Positions 44,501 to 55,430 of a stretch of 64,000 bases of DNA are shown one piece after another. Origin of the DNA: Cydia pomonella (Eukaryota; Arthropoda; Insecta; Lepidoptera; Tortricidae); contig NC_084723.1 of the NCBI RefSeq assembly GCF_033807575.1, positions 6,639,247-6,703,246 of the forward strand, given 5' to 3'. Under the pieces are notes generated by a model. It was given only the letters and a program-made list of their open reading frames with translations. It did not search any database and was not told the DNA's origin. Position 1 is the first letter of the stretch, and each line of letters opens with the position of its first letter. Made by a program: the position numbers and the translations under genes.

Positions 44501-47500
44501 TATCTTAGAGACCCAGCTATGAGTTTTAACGAGATAGCGTTATCGCTTGCTCCCTCTAACGCCATTTATTGTTGGCCAAATATGTGTATTGTATACTTCA
44601 AATATATATGGCTCGCAGTCTGCATAAAGAAAATATCAACATATTTTAAAAATCCGCTTTTTTAACCTGTATTTTTTTTTTCGTGAATGTTGGACGTCGC
44701 GAACCGTATTTAGCCAACGAAGCTTGCTGAGTTGCCTAAGTAAGGTACGAGATTGATGATTAGGAACTTTCAATAAAAAAGGAACGGAATCTAATATCCT
44801 ACCTTCTTGGGTTTTGGAGTTAGATTTTGTTGAGGAACTTTGTTTTTGACAGGAGACCCAGGTTCTCCCATTTCATTGTCAGACGGTTCGTTGTCTGAAC
44901 ATGCTGTAAAAAAAAATATCGTCATTCCTCGCCTTATCTAAGTCTACATATTTTTGCAAAAGTGACTTAAAAATAATGAAGGCTACAATGGGGTTGGCAA
45001 ATGTCAAAGGATTGTATAGATGGCGCCAGTATAGGTTTTACCTGTGTCTAGTTTGCTTTTATGAGATTTAGCTTAAGCCCTTTAATCCCTTTGAAGCCCT
45101 TTGATCCAGGCAAATCACAAAAGAAAAAACAATAATTTTAAACTTGTTTAGGAATGACAGGTAAAAGCTATGCTGGATCCCCAGATGGAGTGTGTTGCTA
45201 TAGGGTAACCCATACCCATACGACTTGACAGTTCATGGAGTAATAATATTAGTTTGGACTAATATTATTACTCCATGAACTGTCAAGTCGATACCCATAC
45301 CCATACGTATGGTATATCCCAAAGGCGCCCATTTCTCGAACGGTATTGGTACCGTTCGAGAAATGAGCGCCTTTGGGATACTCTCCAAGGATCTTCACAA
45401 CGAGCAAACGTGAGTTATGGTACAATCAATGTGTCACATGGCCACATCTGCTTTCAATATTACCTAGTCTTTATTCAATTAGCCTTAATTTAACAAAGGC
45501 TCGGTAACCGGTTAAATTTCCACACCGTTATCATGTACTTGGCGCAAAACCTTTTTATTTCGCTATCGTTCGTAAAACCGGTTTTTACGCGAACATTTCC
45601 ATTAGATTCTTGTCGGATTAACCGGTTTAGAACAATAAAAAGCGGTTTCGTTCTATATTGGTGTCTTTGTTTACGCGGCACAACACCAGGCCGACCAGCA
45701 GTCTCGCCGCTTTTCAAATAAACCGGTTTATTTAGGTTACCTACAATAAAGTTCTTAAAACGTTTGCGTTCTTATGAAAGTTCGGAGTAAAACCAAAATA
45801 AACCGGAATTTACCGCTATTTTTAAAACCGCTTCCGAGCTTTGATGGTAGGTATATGTCTCATACTGTCGCGGTGCTCACAGGAGCTACCTACATGACAG
45901 GCTAGTTCCTTACCTTTCTTGAGCTGCGGCGCCATGAAAGCCATCTCCCTGATGAGGTCTATATGCATGGGCGTGTTCCTGTTGATGTGGCTCCGGTATC
46001 CGTGGCACAGTAGCTTCCATTGCTTCTCGCAGAATCCCGCTGGAAAATAGTAACATTCATCAGTTCAGTGACTTGGGTCAATATACCTGGGCCATTGAAT
46101 AGGGTTAACCGGGTGCGATATATTACATTCGGTAGTCTTACTAAAAGAAAACGAATTAAAGAAGTTTTTATTATATTTGTTTGACATTTAGAATTTATTC
46201 TAAAAACAATCTAGACTAGTATTTTTTATACATTTTCTTTTGTATGACTATATTTTGTGAAATTTTTAGTATTAAGTTTGATCTATGAATTATATTTATT
46301 AGTATTATATATGGAATAATATTCACAACATCAATAAATTGCTCTGATAATTAGCTTAAGATAATTATATCTCCTAATAATAATGTCTGATAATTATGTC
46401 TTACTATTCATAAGTGCTTGTTCATAGGCCTACATGAATAAACTTATTTGAATTGAATTGAATTGAACGTCGAACTTAAGATGTCCTTGGAGAAGAATAG
46501 TATGGAAATGCTGCCGGGACAGTAACCTGCAGCCCCAACTCCAGAAAATCGGGCTGAATGAACGCAGCACCGATCGACAGCCCGCCTACACTACATCTAC
46601 ATCTACAGGGTTAACCGGTCGAAGCTCTTTATAGATGGCGTCAGTTTAAGTTTCCCTGTAAATCCTATCATTCTTTCCTTCCTAATCTGCCATTAGTGTC
46701 CATTTTTTATGTTATTTTAATTTACTAGTTTTACAGTTAACTTTAAGAGAGCCTGTTGTTTACCTCTACTTCTGATACTGTATTGTTTTTATTGAGGTGT
46801 GCAATAAATAGTATTTGTATTGTATATTATGTAGTTAGCTTTTATGTTACCTAATATTGTTAAATTTTAAATAAATTTTGTGGTTAACGTAATGTTACTA
46901 AAATAATACATTTCATTTACATTATATTTTTCTGTACCAAATGGCGCGGCCACACACACGGCGAGTGGTATGGAAAGTGGTGAGGGAAGTATGCAGGGCA
47001 GTATGGCAGCCGTTGACGACCAACGTGGCCACACTACATCTCTGCCTACTTCCCTCGCTACTCCCGATACCAGTCGTCGAGTATGTGGCCGCGCGGAACG
47101 AGAATGTATGGTCGCCTTCACCGCGGCCCCGAATCCTGGCCCCGCTCAAACGGTATCACCAGGATAGGGGTCCTGGGGTTGGGTAACAATCGGTAGCGAA
47201 GAGCTGGCCAACACCAGCTGCAGACATCATCCTCAAACAGACGACAATTGACCTTCGAACATCAGTGGCGAGCGACCCGCCACAGCCGAAAGGTGAAAGC
47301 GGCCTCTCATACCTCCCTTTCAAGGCGGTATCGAATGACATCTAGTCGGACTGTATGTAGAAATAGAGAGCTCTAATATTATTTATGGTTATTTAACGTT
47401 ACGGCGCGGTCGTATGGTGGCCCCGCACCCAGTTAACCACGGTAATAGACAAACTAAACAAAACACAACGACTAGCATGTGTGGCTGCGACGGGCTGTAT

Positions 47501-50500
47501 GCGAACTACTCCGACTGCGGCGCTAGAAATAATGCTAGGACTCCTACCACTACACATATACATACAAAAAGAAGCGGCTGCCACGGCTCTTCGGTTGAAA
47601 AAGCTAAACCTATGGACATCCTTCAGCTCATCGCACAAGAAGATCTATGAAAATATGATCTCAAAACTACCCATGCTGGAGGCGCCCATCGACAAAACAC
47701 CAAAAACTATGATCTTCTGGAAAGAATACGCCATATCATTAACAGAAGATCCTAAAGAAGGACTAGACCAAACCAACCTAAGAATATTCACAGATGGCTC
47801 AAAAACATTTGAAGGGACAGGATGTGGTGTCTTCTCGGAGGACCTGAATATACACATCTCAAAACCCCTGGGAGAACATAACACGGTATTCCAAGCTGAA
47901 TGTGTGGGAATAATAGAAGCTTGCAATGCTATAACAAGACGACAAGTGAAACACGAAAATATACTAATACTATCAGACAGTAAATCAGTACTACAAGCGC
48001 TATGCAGCGACAAACTTAATTCAGAACTCATACTCGAATGTCATCGAAGCCTCACGGAAGTGAGCAAAGAAGGCAACAAAGTAACAATTCAATGGATAAA
48101 GGGGCATAGTGGATCAAGAGGAAACGATGCAGCGGACGAACTGGCCAGGAGAGGCTCAGAAACGCTGGACCCGAGCCCATCATACCCCTACCAATATCCT
48201 ATATACACAACCAGCTAGACCTACATCACAGACAACTGCACAATAAATAATGGAAGGAAATGGACACATGCAGGCAGACCAAGGATTTTCTACCGGAACT
48301 GAACCACAAACTCACCAAAATACTACTGAAAACACCTAGACATCAACTACGTAAAATAGTAGGATTAATTACGGGACATAACACACTTAACAAACACCTA
48401 CACAATATGGGTAAAACAGACAGCCCCATGTGCAGAGCGTGCATGGAAGAAGAAGAAACAACAAAACATATTCTCCTAGACTGCAAACAGGTAGAAGTAT
48501 ACAGGAACAAATACCTAGGGACTCCGTGCACACTAGGAGAGGCATTTAGCAACCTGAAAACTTTGCTAGGCTTCGTGGAGGAGCTGGGGTGGTTAGAGTA
48601 GCGCTACCTCGTTTCACGCAAAATAGGCACAATGGTTGTCGATTTGCGGAAAATGCCCAGAAGCACTAACTAACTAACTAACTAATAGAGAGCTCTCTTC
48701 ATAGTTAAATATTGGATTCAATTATTACCATAACCAGTTTTAGTAAATCAACTATGCCATTTTGTATTAAACTTACTTTTTTTAATGTGAAGCGCTTTAC
48801 GAATCTTCAGCCAGGCGTCGTCCCAGAGATCAGAATTCTTCTTCTGTTTTCGGTCTTGCCAGACAATGTCATGTTTCTTCACTTCAGCAATCAATGACAA
48901 TTTGAAGCTTACAGGGACATTAGTTCTCTGTAAACATAATGAACTGTATTAATATTGCTTAAAGGTATGACCAGACTGAGTACCGAGCACCTGGTATTTA
49001 AAAAAAATAAAGATCTTTTTAGAATGTATGAAGTAAATGGCTCCACACTCGGCGAGTATGTACCTGCATGTCTGGCTGCACCCTGAGACGAAAGTGGACA
49101 ACCACCTTTCCATACAAACATCCCCATTTTCCACTCTGGATATTAACATTTAACATTACTTATTTTTCCATTCCATTGAGTTAATATCTAAAGAGGAAAA
49201 GGGTAATTATGTTTATATGGAGAAGCCATTGCCCACTATCCTCTTAATAAAGCGTAGGGGCATGTTATTTCAAACAGTTTTTTGCACTGAGCTTGACTAC
49301 TCTGAACATTCATTGTAAGCAGTGGCAAGTGGGCCAGTAAGAGAAAGCATCATAGGCACCATAGCCTAGTGAGGGACAACATAATTTGTGACCTTTGAGT
49401 GTCAATCATTTGTTATGTTAAGCAGTGATAATTCTATACACAGTATTATTTATTTTGTGGTAAAGACCTGATAACAACAGGTTAACATGCTCACTGCAGC
49501 ACTAGGCCAAAAGACCTGATACAAAGTATGGTTTTGGTTAGTTAGAAGTTACACTAATTAACTGACATAACATTTGACACATTCAAACTCATATAAAAAT
49601 TTCCAGCTAAAGCTAAATTATTAAAATTTCTTGGCTAAATTTGTGCACTGCAAAGGAATCATGTATCTATTTTTTATCTTTAATTATTCTTATACAAATA
49701 AAAAACAAATCAAAATTTTAATTCAGGAACACAATCTGATGATAACCAGCATCAGTTAACCCAGTGTCAAATTGTACTGGTAACCATGGTAACTTCAGGT
49801 TTAACCGGTTAACCCTGGAGTAGTGGGATGGTACAAGTGGCTCTAAGTGTGCAATGTACTTATTAAACAAGTGGCTCTGTGACCTGTAGACCTCGTAAAC
49901 CCCCATTGTGTCATTTTTTTAAAGTTCCAAAAAGTTCTACTTTTCATCCTGTTACCCCCTGCTGGGGTGTAGGGCTCGAACTATTATTTTCCACTGACTC
50001 TGGTCTGGGCAGCTTGGGTAACCTGCTCCCACCTCAAAAAGTTAATAGACAAAAAAAATCTACATAATTATCGAACCTGATCACAAGATTTCACATCTGG
50101 ACATACAAAAGCATTTTTGTCCAAGCTGAATGCCTCAAGGCATCAAGTCCGCCTATTGTATGTATTACTTGTATTTGTGTAATAAAGTTTAAATACAGTT
50201 TAAAATGGAGACCTGCACTCTACTCGGTTAATTATTAATATTGTATAATATTAAACTACTGTGCCCTTACAGGGTCTGTATTACTTGTAATATATATTTT
50301 TGAGTTTTGAGCAGGAGGGAAAACTTAAACAGGGCATTCTTCGCTCCGTTCGGCTCAGCATTACTTCAAGCAAATATTAACGGTTTGGCGCAACTTGACG
50401 TCCCTTTGCATGCACAATGACATATAAGATAATGACTTGAATTTTGACAACCCTAAATAGCCGAAAGGGATAGTGCCACAGCATGATTCGTCCCTGAATC

Positions 50501-52401
50501 ACTGTCAAACTTCGTTTTGTGTTTTTGAAGTAAGAAGCAAATTTTTGATTTACTAAAAGCACACTTACACTTCTGGGCGTATTTTTGTCATCTCTATTCG
50601 CGTTTTCAGTGTTTGGAGGTGCAGTTACGTCCATTGGTCGGACGTTCGTGTTGGCAGCAATTACCGGAATAAAAATATCTGAAAAAATCATTTCCTCTCG
50701 TTAATTGCATCTACCTATTGTGTTGTGTACATTAAAGTGTTTACTACTGCTACTGAAATAATTTTAGTTTGATCTATCTCTTATCTATCTCTTCGAAATG
50801 AAGAGTGGTTAAAATTGTTAATATAAACATGTAACAAAGATGTACAAATAGCTAATTTGTCGTGTTTGGCTAACTGAAGATAGTTTTATCTAAGTGATTA
50901 ACTTACGTATTGTAAATATTTAAGATTGTTGCACGATAACGATATAAATTAATTCAAAAAAAAACCCGATAAGGTTATACGGTTACTTCTTGTTTACAAG
51001 CAATATTGAATGACATTTGACTTCACTTTGACAGCATCATGGCATTGACATATAAGGGCTCCTCCATCATGGATATATTATACAGATGATACCCTCTAAT
51101 CTTATGGCTCCTCTACATGATGGCCCAGCGTAGGCCAGTCCTAGGGACGCATTTATGCGTTAGAGGGAGCAAGTGATATTGCTATCTCATTCAACCGCAT
51201 AGCTGCGTCCCTTAGACTGGCCTACGCTGGGCCATCATGTAGAGGAGCCCTTATGTATATTGTTATTGTAGATTAGAGGGTACGTTCAACAAAAAATGTG
51301 GGCGCGAAGTGCTAATCAGGAGGGCGACACTTAGAAATGTAGTTAACATTAGTAAAGATAGAGGAGTTTTCTATTAATTGGATCCAGAATTCCAGACAAC
51401 CTACTTTTGCGTAAAGTTGATTTCGCAAAAATACCTTGAAAAACACGGAAATATGAGACACTTGGCAACACTAGCGGACGAGTATACGGCCGTCTGTAAA
51501 GCGCCAATTACATCCACACTTCCCGATTTCGGGCCCGAAATTTCGTTTCACGGAATATCAGCACATCGTTAACAATATTTGAAATGTAAATGTAAAATAT
51601 GAATAAAAGTAGTAAATTTTGACGTTGTAATTATTATTCTAGTCTATTTTATTTTGAATTTGACATGTTAATATATTAATTATTTTTGTATTTATTATTT
51701 CAACTAATTTTTATTTTACTATGAATCATGATTTCATTGTTATTATGTCAAGATTATTAATTATTTATTATTCTTATTATTTGATTTTAATGTACTTACT
51801 AACCCCTAGCTATAACGATGGTACTAACAATTTATTATGGAATTCTAGTAGTTCTGAAATAAAAATATTTTTTTTTTTTTTATAAATGTATTTTTGCATA
51901 TAAACCATTTTTTTACTTTTTAAATATTGTAAACGATGTGCTGGTATTTGTGGAAATGGAAAATTATTATTTCTCGGATCCAAAATCGGGTCTGATATCA
52001 GGCCTGATAAAGTGTATGTAATTGGCACTTAAGGTAGGAATAGTAGGATCGCAGTTTTGAGTTTTGACGGTTCAGTGTATTCAATCATGCAGAAGTCTAA
52101 AAGCCAGTGCGAGCTATTTTTAGAACCACTCCAAGCTCGTGGTCCGGTGCGATAGTTTGTTACAACTTTAAAGTCTGTCTAGCCATTTCCGTCAGTAGAA
52201 AATAGCGGCAAATTAAACAAAATGTAGGCGCGAAGGGTACCTTACCATAGAAAATTTGAATTTCGCGCTTTTTCTACTGATAAAGTTGTTTGACAGGCTT
52301 ATAATTATATTCATGCCACGGTGTTAAGTCCATCTTATGTGCAATAAACATTACATTAAAGAAATAAATACGTAAAACGTACCAGTTTTACTGCCAGACA
52401 T
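41561..52401 (-). CDS. MADF-domain protein (probable transcription regulator), 8 coding exons, 272 aa
   Basis: Exons on the minus strand: 52401-52383, 50678-50569, 48927-48777, 46039-45914, 44903-44803, 44009-43854, 42711-42615 and 41619-41561 (stop TAA 41563-41561). Every junction has GT/AG and phases agree throughout, so the spliced frame is open for 272 codons. Residues about 52-115 form a MADF-like domain (LIAEVKKHDIVW, LWDDAWLKIRKAL, CEKQWKLLCHGY), whose spaced tryptophans W66, W82 and W101 are typical. An acidic and Pro/Lys linker follows. Residues about 188-220 (ASVAILKLLFASVPPDAMRA) resemble a BESS dimerisation motif, and the C-terminus is unique. MADF/BESS proteins bind DNA and act in the nucleus. 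The start is the first ATG; a TTTTGTTGCAG just upstream (52414) suggests a spliced 5' UTR. Introns total about 10 kb and are full of transposon debris. Confidence 0.85.
41783..41980. repeat. 98-bp tandem duplication with CACGTG palindromes (intron 7)
   Basis: Two nearly identical 98-bp units each contain GGTCACGTGACC (a perfect 12-bp palindrome) and a second ACACGTGACCTG about 40 bp later, which pair with each other. CACGTG is the canonical E-box core. Whether the sites are used is unknown. Confidence 0.85.
42225..42450 (-). mobile_element. Lepidopteran tRNA-derived SINE, copy 3 of 3 (intron 7)
   Basis: The minus strand starts ACCGGTTTGGCCTAGTGGG, with B-box TCTGGGTTCGAATACCG, TGATGAGCACAGATAG and ATGGATGTTTTATAT, and ends TAACCGTGGGACTTAGT. 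Same layout as copies 1 and 2. Confidence 0.8.
42773..42922. mobile_element. Repeat with AGCCAAGT termini, copy 1 (intron 6)
   Basis: GAGAGCCAAGTTCAATATTA at the left, TATAAAGGATTTGACTTGGC at the right. It is about 85 percent like 57427-57570. Short inverted ends suggest a MITE. Confidence 0.7.
43191..43329. mobile_element. hAT-type MITE with 8-bp target duplication (intron 6)
   Basis: Ends CAGTGTTGGCCGAAACG and CGTTCGGCCAACACTG are inverted copies and are flanked by the direct repeat TTACGTGT (43183-43190 and 43330-43337). Eight-bp duplications and CAGTG-type ends are the hAT signature. The internal palindrome TAACCATTCTAAATTGAACC / GGTTCAATTTATAATGGTTA also pairs. A degraded relative lies at 5553. 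Confidence 0.88.
43588..43807. mobile_element. hAT-type MITE next to exon 6, 8-bp target duplication
   Basis: Inverted ends CAGTGATCGGAACTATGGGA and TCCCATAGTTCCGATCACTG continue inward for about 50 bp. Perfect direct repeats GTTTTAAC lie at 43580-43587 and 43808-43815. Both the duplication and the arms are intact, so the insertion is young. Confidence 0.9.
43854..44009 (-). CDS. Host gene exon 6 (BESS-like segment)
   Basis: Acceptor TTGCCACTCAG, donor GTGGGT (weak but the only in-phase choice). It encodes 52 residues including SGLDTECSEDERAS and the hydrophobic helix ILKLLFASV. A hAT MITE with intact target duplication ends 39 bp downstream of the donor. Confidence 0.8.
44275..44540 (-). 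mobile_element. LINE 3' end with TTCAAAATT tail (intron 5)
   Basis: It starts with a TTCAAAATTCAAATTCAAAA tail in reverse, followed by CTGCAAGTAGGCCTCAAGGT, a familiar moth LINE 3' UTR. No coding part is left. Confidence 0.6.
45208..45380. repeat. Two adjacent long hairpins, each with a TTGG loop (intron 4)
   Basis: Hairpin 1: 33-bp perfect arms, 45221-45253 and 45258-45290, loop TTGG. It is flanked by the 13-bp direct repeat ACCCATACCCATA (45208-45220 and 45293-45305). Hairpin 2: 31-bp arms with one mismatch, 45315-45345 and 45350-45380, loop TTGG. Neither is coding. Confidence 0.9.
45500..45850. repeat. AACCGGTTT-rich repeat (intron 4)
   Basis: Many copies of AACCGGTT or AAACCGG occur over 350 bp, in both orientations because the motif is a palindrome. 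It is likely a dispersed element, and the frames on both strands are short. Confidence 0.45.
45914..46039 (-). CDS. Host gene exon 4 (second half of MADF domain)
   Basis: Acceptor CTATTTTCCAG, donor GTAAGG. It encodes CEKQWKLLCHGYRSHINRN and the domain's C-terminal helix region. It is far more GC-rich than its introns, as expected for coding DNA here. Confidence 0.85.
46140..46470 (+). mobile_element. LINE 3' UTR with TTGAA tail (intron 3)
   Basis: TTGTTCATAGGCCTACATGA, AATAAACTTATTTGAATTG and AATTGAATTGAA form the usual end of a moth Jockey/CR1 element. The upstream part is AT-rich UTR only. Confidence 0.6.
46944..47094. mobile_element. MITE with approximately 55-bp arms (intron 3)
   Basis: GCGCGGCCACACACACGGCG, GTGGTATGG and GAGGGAAGTATGCAGG at the left pair with CTGCCTACTTCCCTCGCTAC, GATACCAGTCGTCG and TATGTGGCCGCGC at the right. 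Frames on both strands are palindrome by-products. Confidence 0.8.
47362..48696 (+). mobile_element. 5'-truncated LINE in intron 3 with 13-bp target duplication
   Basis: The insertion 47375-48683 is flanked by AATAGAGAGCTCT at 47362-47374 and 48684-48696. It ends in (CTAA)n repeats (48666-48683). It is oriented opposite to the host gene. The coding remnant is the 3' third of an ORF2 related to 31968-35663 but clearly a different subfamily, and its 3' tail unit differs too. Confidence 0.88.
47400..48601 (+). pseudogene. LINE ORF2 remnant: RT tail, RNase H and zinc motif
   Basis: From 47400 the frame reads YGAVVWWPRTQL, RLACVAATGCMRTTPTAALE and LRIFTDGSKTFEGTGCGVFS, then ILSDSKSVLQAL and IQWIKGHSGSRGNDAADELA. 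These align with residues 814-1060 of the intact ORF2 at 31968-35663. All RNase H catalytic positions are still present (D of TDGSK, E of FQAEC, D of LSDSK, D of NDAAD). A frameshift and stop near 48200 break it. The end continues at 48260-48601 with CRQTKDFLPEL, GLITGHNTLNKHL, CRACMEEEETTKHILLDC and LGFVEELGWLE. It lacks the endonuclease and RT core, so it is inactive. Confidence 0.88.
48777..48927 (-). CDS. Host gene exon 3 (first half of MADF domain)
   Basis: Acceptor ATGTTTACAG precedes, donor GTAAGTTT follows. It encodes 50 residues plus one base. The domain is completed by exon 4 (46039-45914) across intron 3, which holds the 1.3-kb LINE insertion at 47375-48683 only 93 bp downstream of this donor. 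Confidence 0.85.
48928..50568. other. Host gene intron 2, no element clearly identified
   Basis: AT-rich. The open frames here lie in intron. The only suggestive pieces are an ACCGGTTAACC motif around 49800 and short runs near 50000. Confidence 0.5.
51090..51282. mobile_element. MITE with TACCCTCTAATCT and GGCTCCTCTACATGATGG arms (intron 1)
   Basis: The inner arms TGGCTCCTCTACATGATGGC...CAGCGTAGGCCAGTC are matched in reverse at 51205-51250. The outer ACCCTCTAATCT / AGATTAGAGGGT also pair. A solo arm recurs at 59672-59735. Confidence 0.8.
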
Positions 52402-53690
52402 CTTCACAATAACATCTGCAACAAAATAATGTATGTCATAATATTTAGTAATTTTAAGCACAAGAGTTTTGAATATTTATTTCTTCAATTAACACAAACC
52501 TGTGATAGGTATGCTGCTTTGTATTAATTAATGTATTTATCAAGGAGCATATAGTATAGTCACTACTTTCGTATTTATCTTAAAGGTTATTTTTAATTAA
52601 AACAACTAGGTATGCTAATTTAAGACATTCATATAGTACTTAATACTCAATGAATCATTTACAACAAAGTCGTTCGGCAAGGTCGTAGATAGCTAGCATA
52701 TTAAGTACCCACCTATCTGTTCATTATCTTTTCCTATTTCATAAAAAGAAAATTCTATCTCAATAATTTGAATAAAAACACAACAGCTTCACTTACACGA
52801 CGTAGGTAGATGTACTTATCAAAATACTATGACACTACTAACAAATAAAATGATTCTCTTTTCACTAACAACAACCAAACAACTATACGATTAAATGCAG
52901 ACTACACAAAATTCCCCGGCGTCTCATATCCACGAAATAACCTATACAGATAAACCTACAGTCGTCTCGGTCTTACTCATGGACTTCAAAAGGCAGGGCA
53001 TATCCTCTGAATCTGTCATCTCTGTCTACGCTATCGTATTTAGAATTTCAATCGATTCACCGGTTCGCGTTGTTATTCAGTACAGCACCATGATAATATT
53101 GTACTATAATTACTTGTTATACTCGCTCTTAGATCGCTTATAATTCGATTCACTACTTTCTTTTCAACAATAAGTATGTTTTGTTTTTGTAATGTTGCGC
53201 AATACAAAGATCACATTCGAATTCTTGGAAATAATGGGATGACGCAATCTCACTAACAACGGCTAGCATCGAGTATAGTTACGAAATAGCAGTCTTTGCA
53301 GCATTGTGTTAAGGTTCAATTTCTTTAGGTACTCGGTACTGTTATTTACTGTCTTTATAGTGCGGCATCGATACGATACAAGCTCCAATTTCGTATAGCG
53401 CTGTGTAGAAACGTAGAGAACTGCGCAGTAATAGATAGGTAGTGTATGGACAGTCGTGTACAATATTTTATCGTTAAGAAAGTAACATATACGTACCTAC
53501 ATAACTGCGACTTAAGGAATTGTTAAGGTTTTGTAAATTTTCGCCTATTTTAATCAATCAATACCCAGATTATATACCTTAAAATGATAAAAAAGTGCAT
53601 GAATTATGAGATAACATAATATGCAAGTAAAAAAAGTAGGTACCTACCGTCAAACTAGCCAACTTTGCTTCCAGTGGTATCTTTGCCCAA
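52402..53690. other. Upstream region of the host gene
   Basis: TTTTGTTGCAG just upstream of the ATG looks like a splice acceptor, implying a non-coding first exon further upstream that I could not place. No TATA box is evident. No other gene is recognised. Confidence 0.4.
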
Positions 53691-54049
53691 AAACAAATTT
53701 GTCAGTACATATGGTGTTACTTTTCCGCCCTAGTGCGTAAATTAGCAAATTACGTAACTATGTCGAAAGTTTAAAATAAATAAAATAAAATTTTATTTAT
53801 TCGTTAGCATACATGATTTTTACAATAACAGGGTAGATGTCTCTTTTTAAGTATTCAGAGATACTTGTGATAAGAGACACCGCTCTTCCGCAGTAAAGTA
53901 TCTTAACTAACAAAGGCGATACAGATTAACTTAAAAAACAGAAAATACTATATTACAGAATTACTACATGATGAGTTGAGTAGAAAATAGAAAAGAAAAT
54001 TAATAAATTTACAGGGTAAAGATGCCAGGTTTCCAGTTCACTTAAGAGG

Positions 54050-54152
54050 GGAGTGGGGGGGGGGGGTGTGTATGTGTGTGAGTGTGCGCGTGTGCGTGTG
54101 TGTGCGTGTGTGAGTGTGCATGTGCGTGTGTGTGTGTGTGTGTGTGTGTATG
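54050..54152. repeat. (GT)n-rich microsatellite
   Basis: A G-run followed by about 90 bp of GT with GC and GA interruptions. Confidence 0.95.
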
Positions 54153-54547
54153 GGAGAGTATCTGAAATGTCTATAGGTAAATAATATTATCTATGATAGC
54201 AAATAGTGTACATAATTAAAAGCAACAGGATTTATCATATTACACAGAGTTTGATTTTATGATTAATGTATGGTATCTCACTTATGTTAAGAGATCTTCA
54301 ATTTCGAGCTCTCTTTGAGCCTCACAGGGTAGATGTTAATATTTTTATTTACCATATTATATAATCTAGTAGATTGAGCAGTAAACTGTCTTTTTGCATA
54401 TGCTGTGTTGGTGATAACTACGGGAATTATCTACATTAGGTTTTCTACGTGAAGTGATAGGGTCATTTTTATACATGGTATTTTTATGTTTCTTTAGTAT
54501 GACATTTAACACGTACTTAAAGTTTTCTTACTGTCAGTAAGTCACAG

Positions 54548-54974
54548 AGCCATATGTACTGAAAACGTTGTACGATACACGTGCGAATAGGTAATTCGCA
54601 TCTCGTGTCGATTTAAAATACTCCCTTCGGTTGTATTTTAATTTATCGCCACTCTTTACGAATTTCCTATTTTTCGCACTTGTATCGTAGTCGAGTCGAG
54701 TAGAGAGAGCACCATATGTACTGTAATAGTTATTTACAGTACATATGGTGCCACTTTACCGCACTAGTGCGAAAATTAGCATATTTACGTTACTGTGTCA
54801 AACATTTAAAATTTTAAAGGGCCATAATGTACTGTAAAACGTTATACGATACATGTGCGAATAGGTACTTAATTCGCAACTCGTGTCGATTTACAACACT
54901 CTCTTCGGTCGTGTTTTAATTTATCACCACTCGTTTCGAATTTCCTATTTTTCGCACTTGTATCGTAATGTACT
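54548..54974. mobile_element. Pair of related MITEs in tandem
   Basis: About 54548-54707 and 54826-54974 share ATGTACTG, TACGATACACGTGCGAATAG, TTCGCAACTCGTGTCGATTT, TTCCTATTTTTCGCACTTGT and ATCGTA. The spacer 54738-54812 (GTACATATGGTGCCACTTTA, CCGCACTAGTGCGAAAATTA) is a direct copy of 53700-53775. Confidence 0.7.
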
Positions 54975-55430
54975 ATTTTAATACAGTTCTGTTGCTCAAA
55001 AAGTGCTACTTTACATAGCTTTTTTGCGAACTAGTACTTTTTACTTTTCTAACTTTAAAAAAATTATTTATAACTGACCGTAATCCATAGATACGTCCAC
55101 ACCAAAGAGTTTGGATGACCAAAAACTATATATTTTTTATTTCGCCATTACACGTTTATTACGTTCAAAAAATATTATTAGACGATATAAATTAAGTAAA
55201 TATAATTTATTTGCTATTATACAAATGAAATGTTATACGATATTTCACTAAGTATGTTAATAATTATTTACTGAATGAAACTACTATTGGCACTTGTCAT
55301 ACACAGAAAAAATTGAAAAGTAAATCCGATGCCCGCCTTTTCTTTATTGCACCCATAATTACTTATACATTTTACATACCTACATGTAAAACTACAGTTT
55401 TTATTTTAATGGAAAATATAACCGGGTAAC

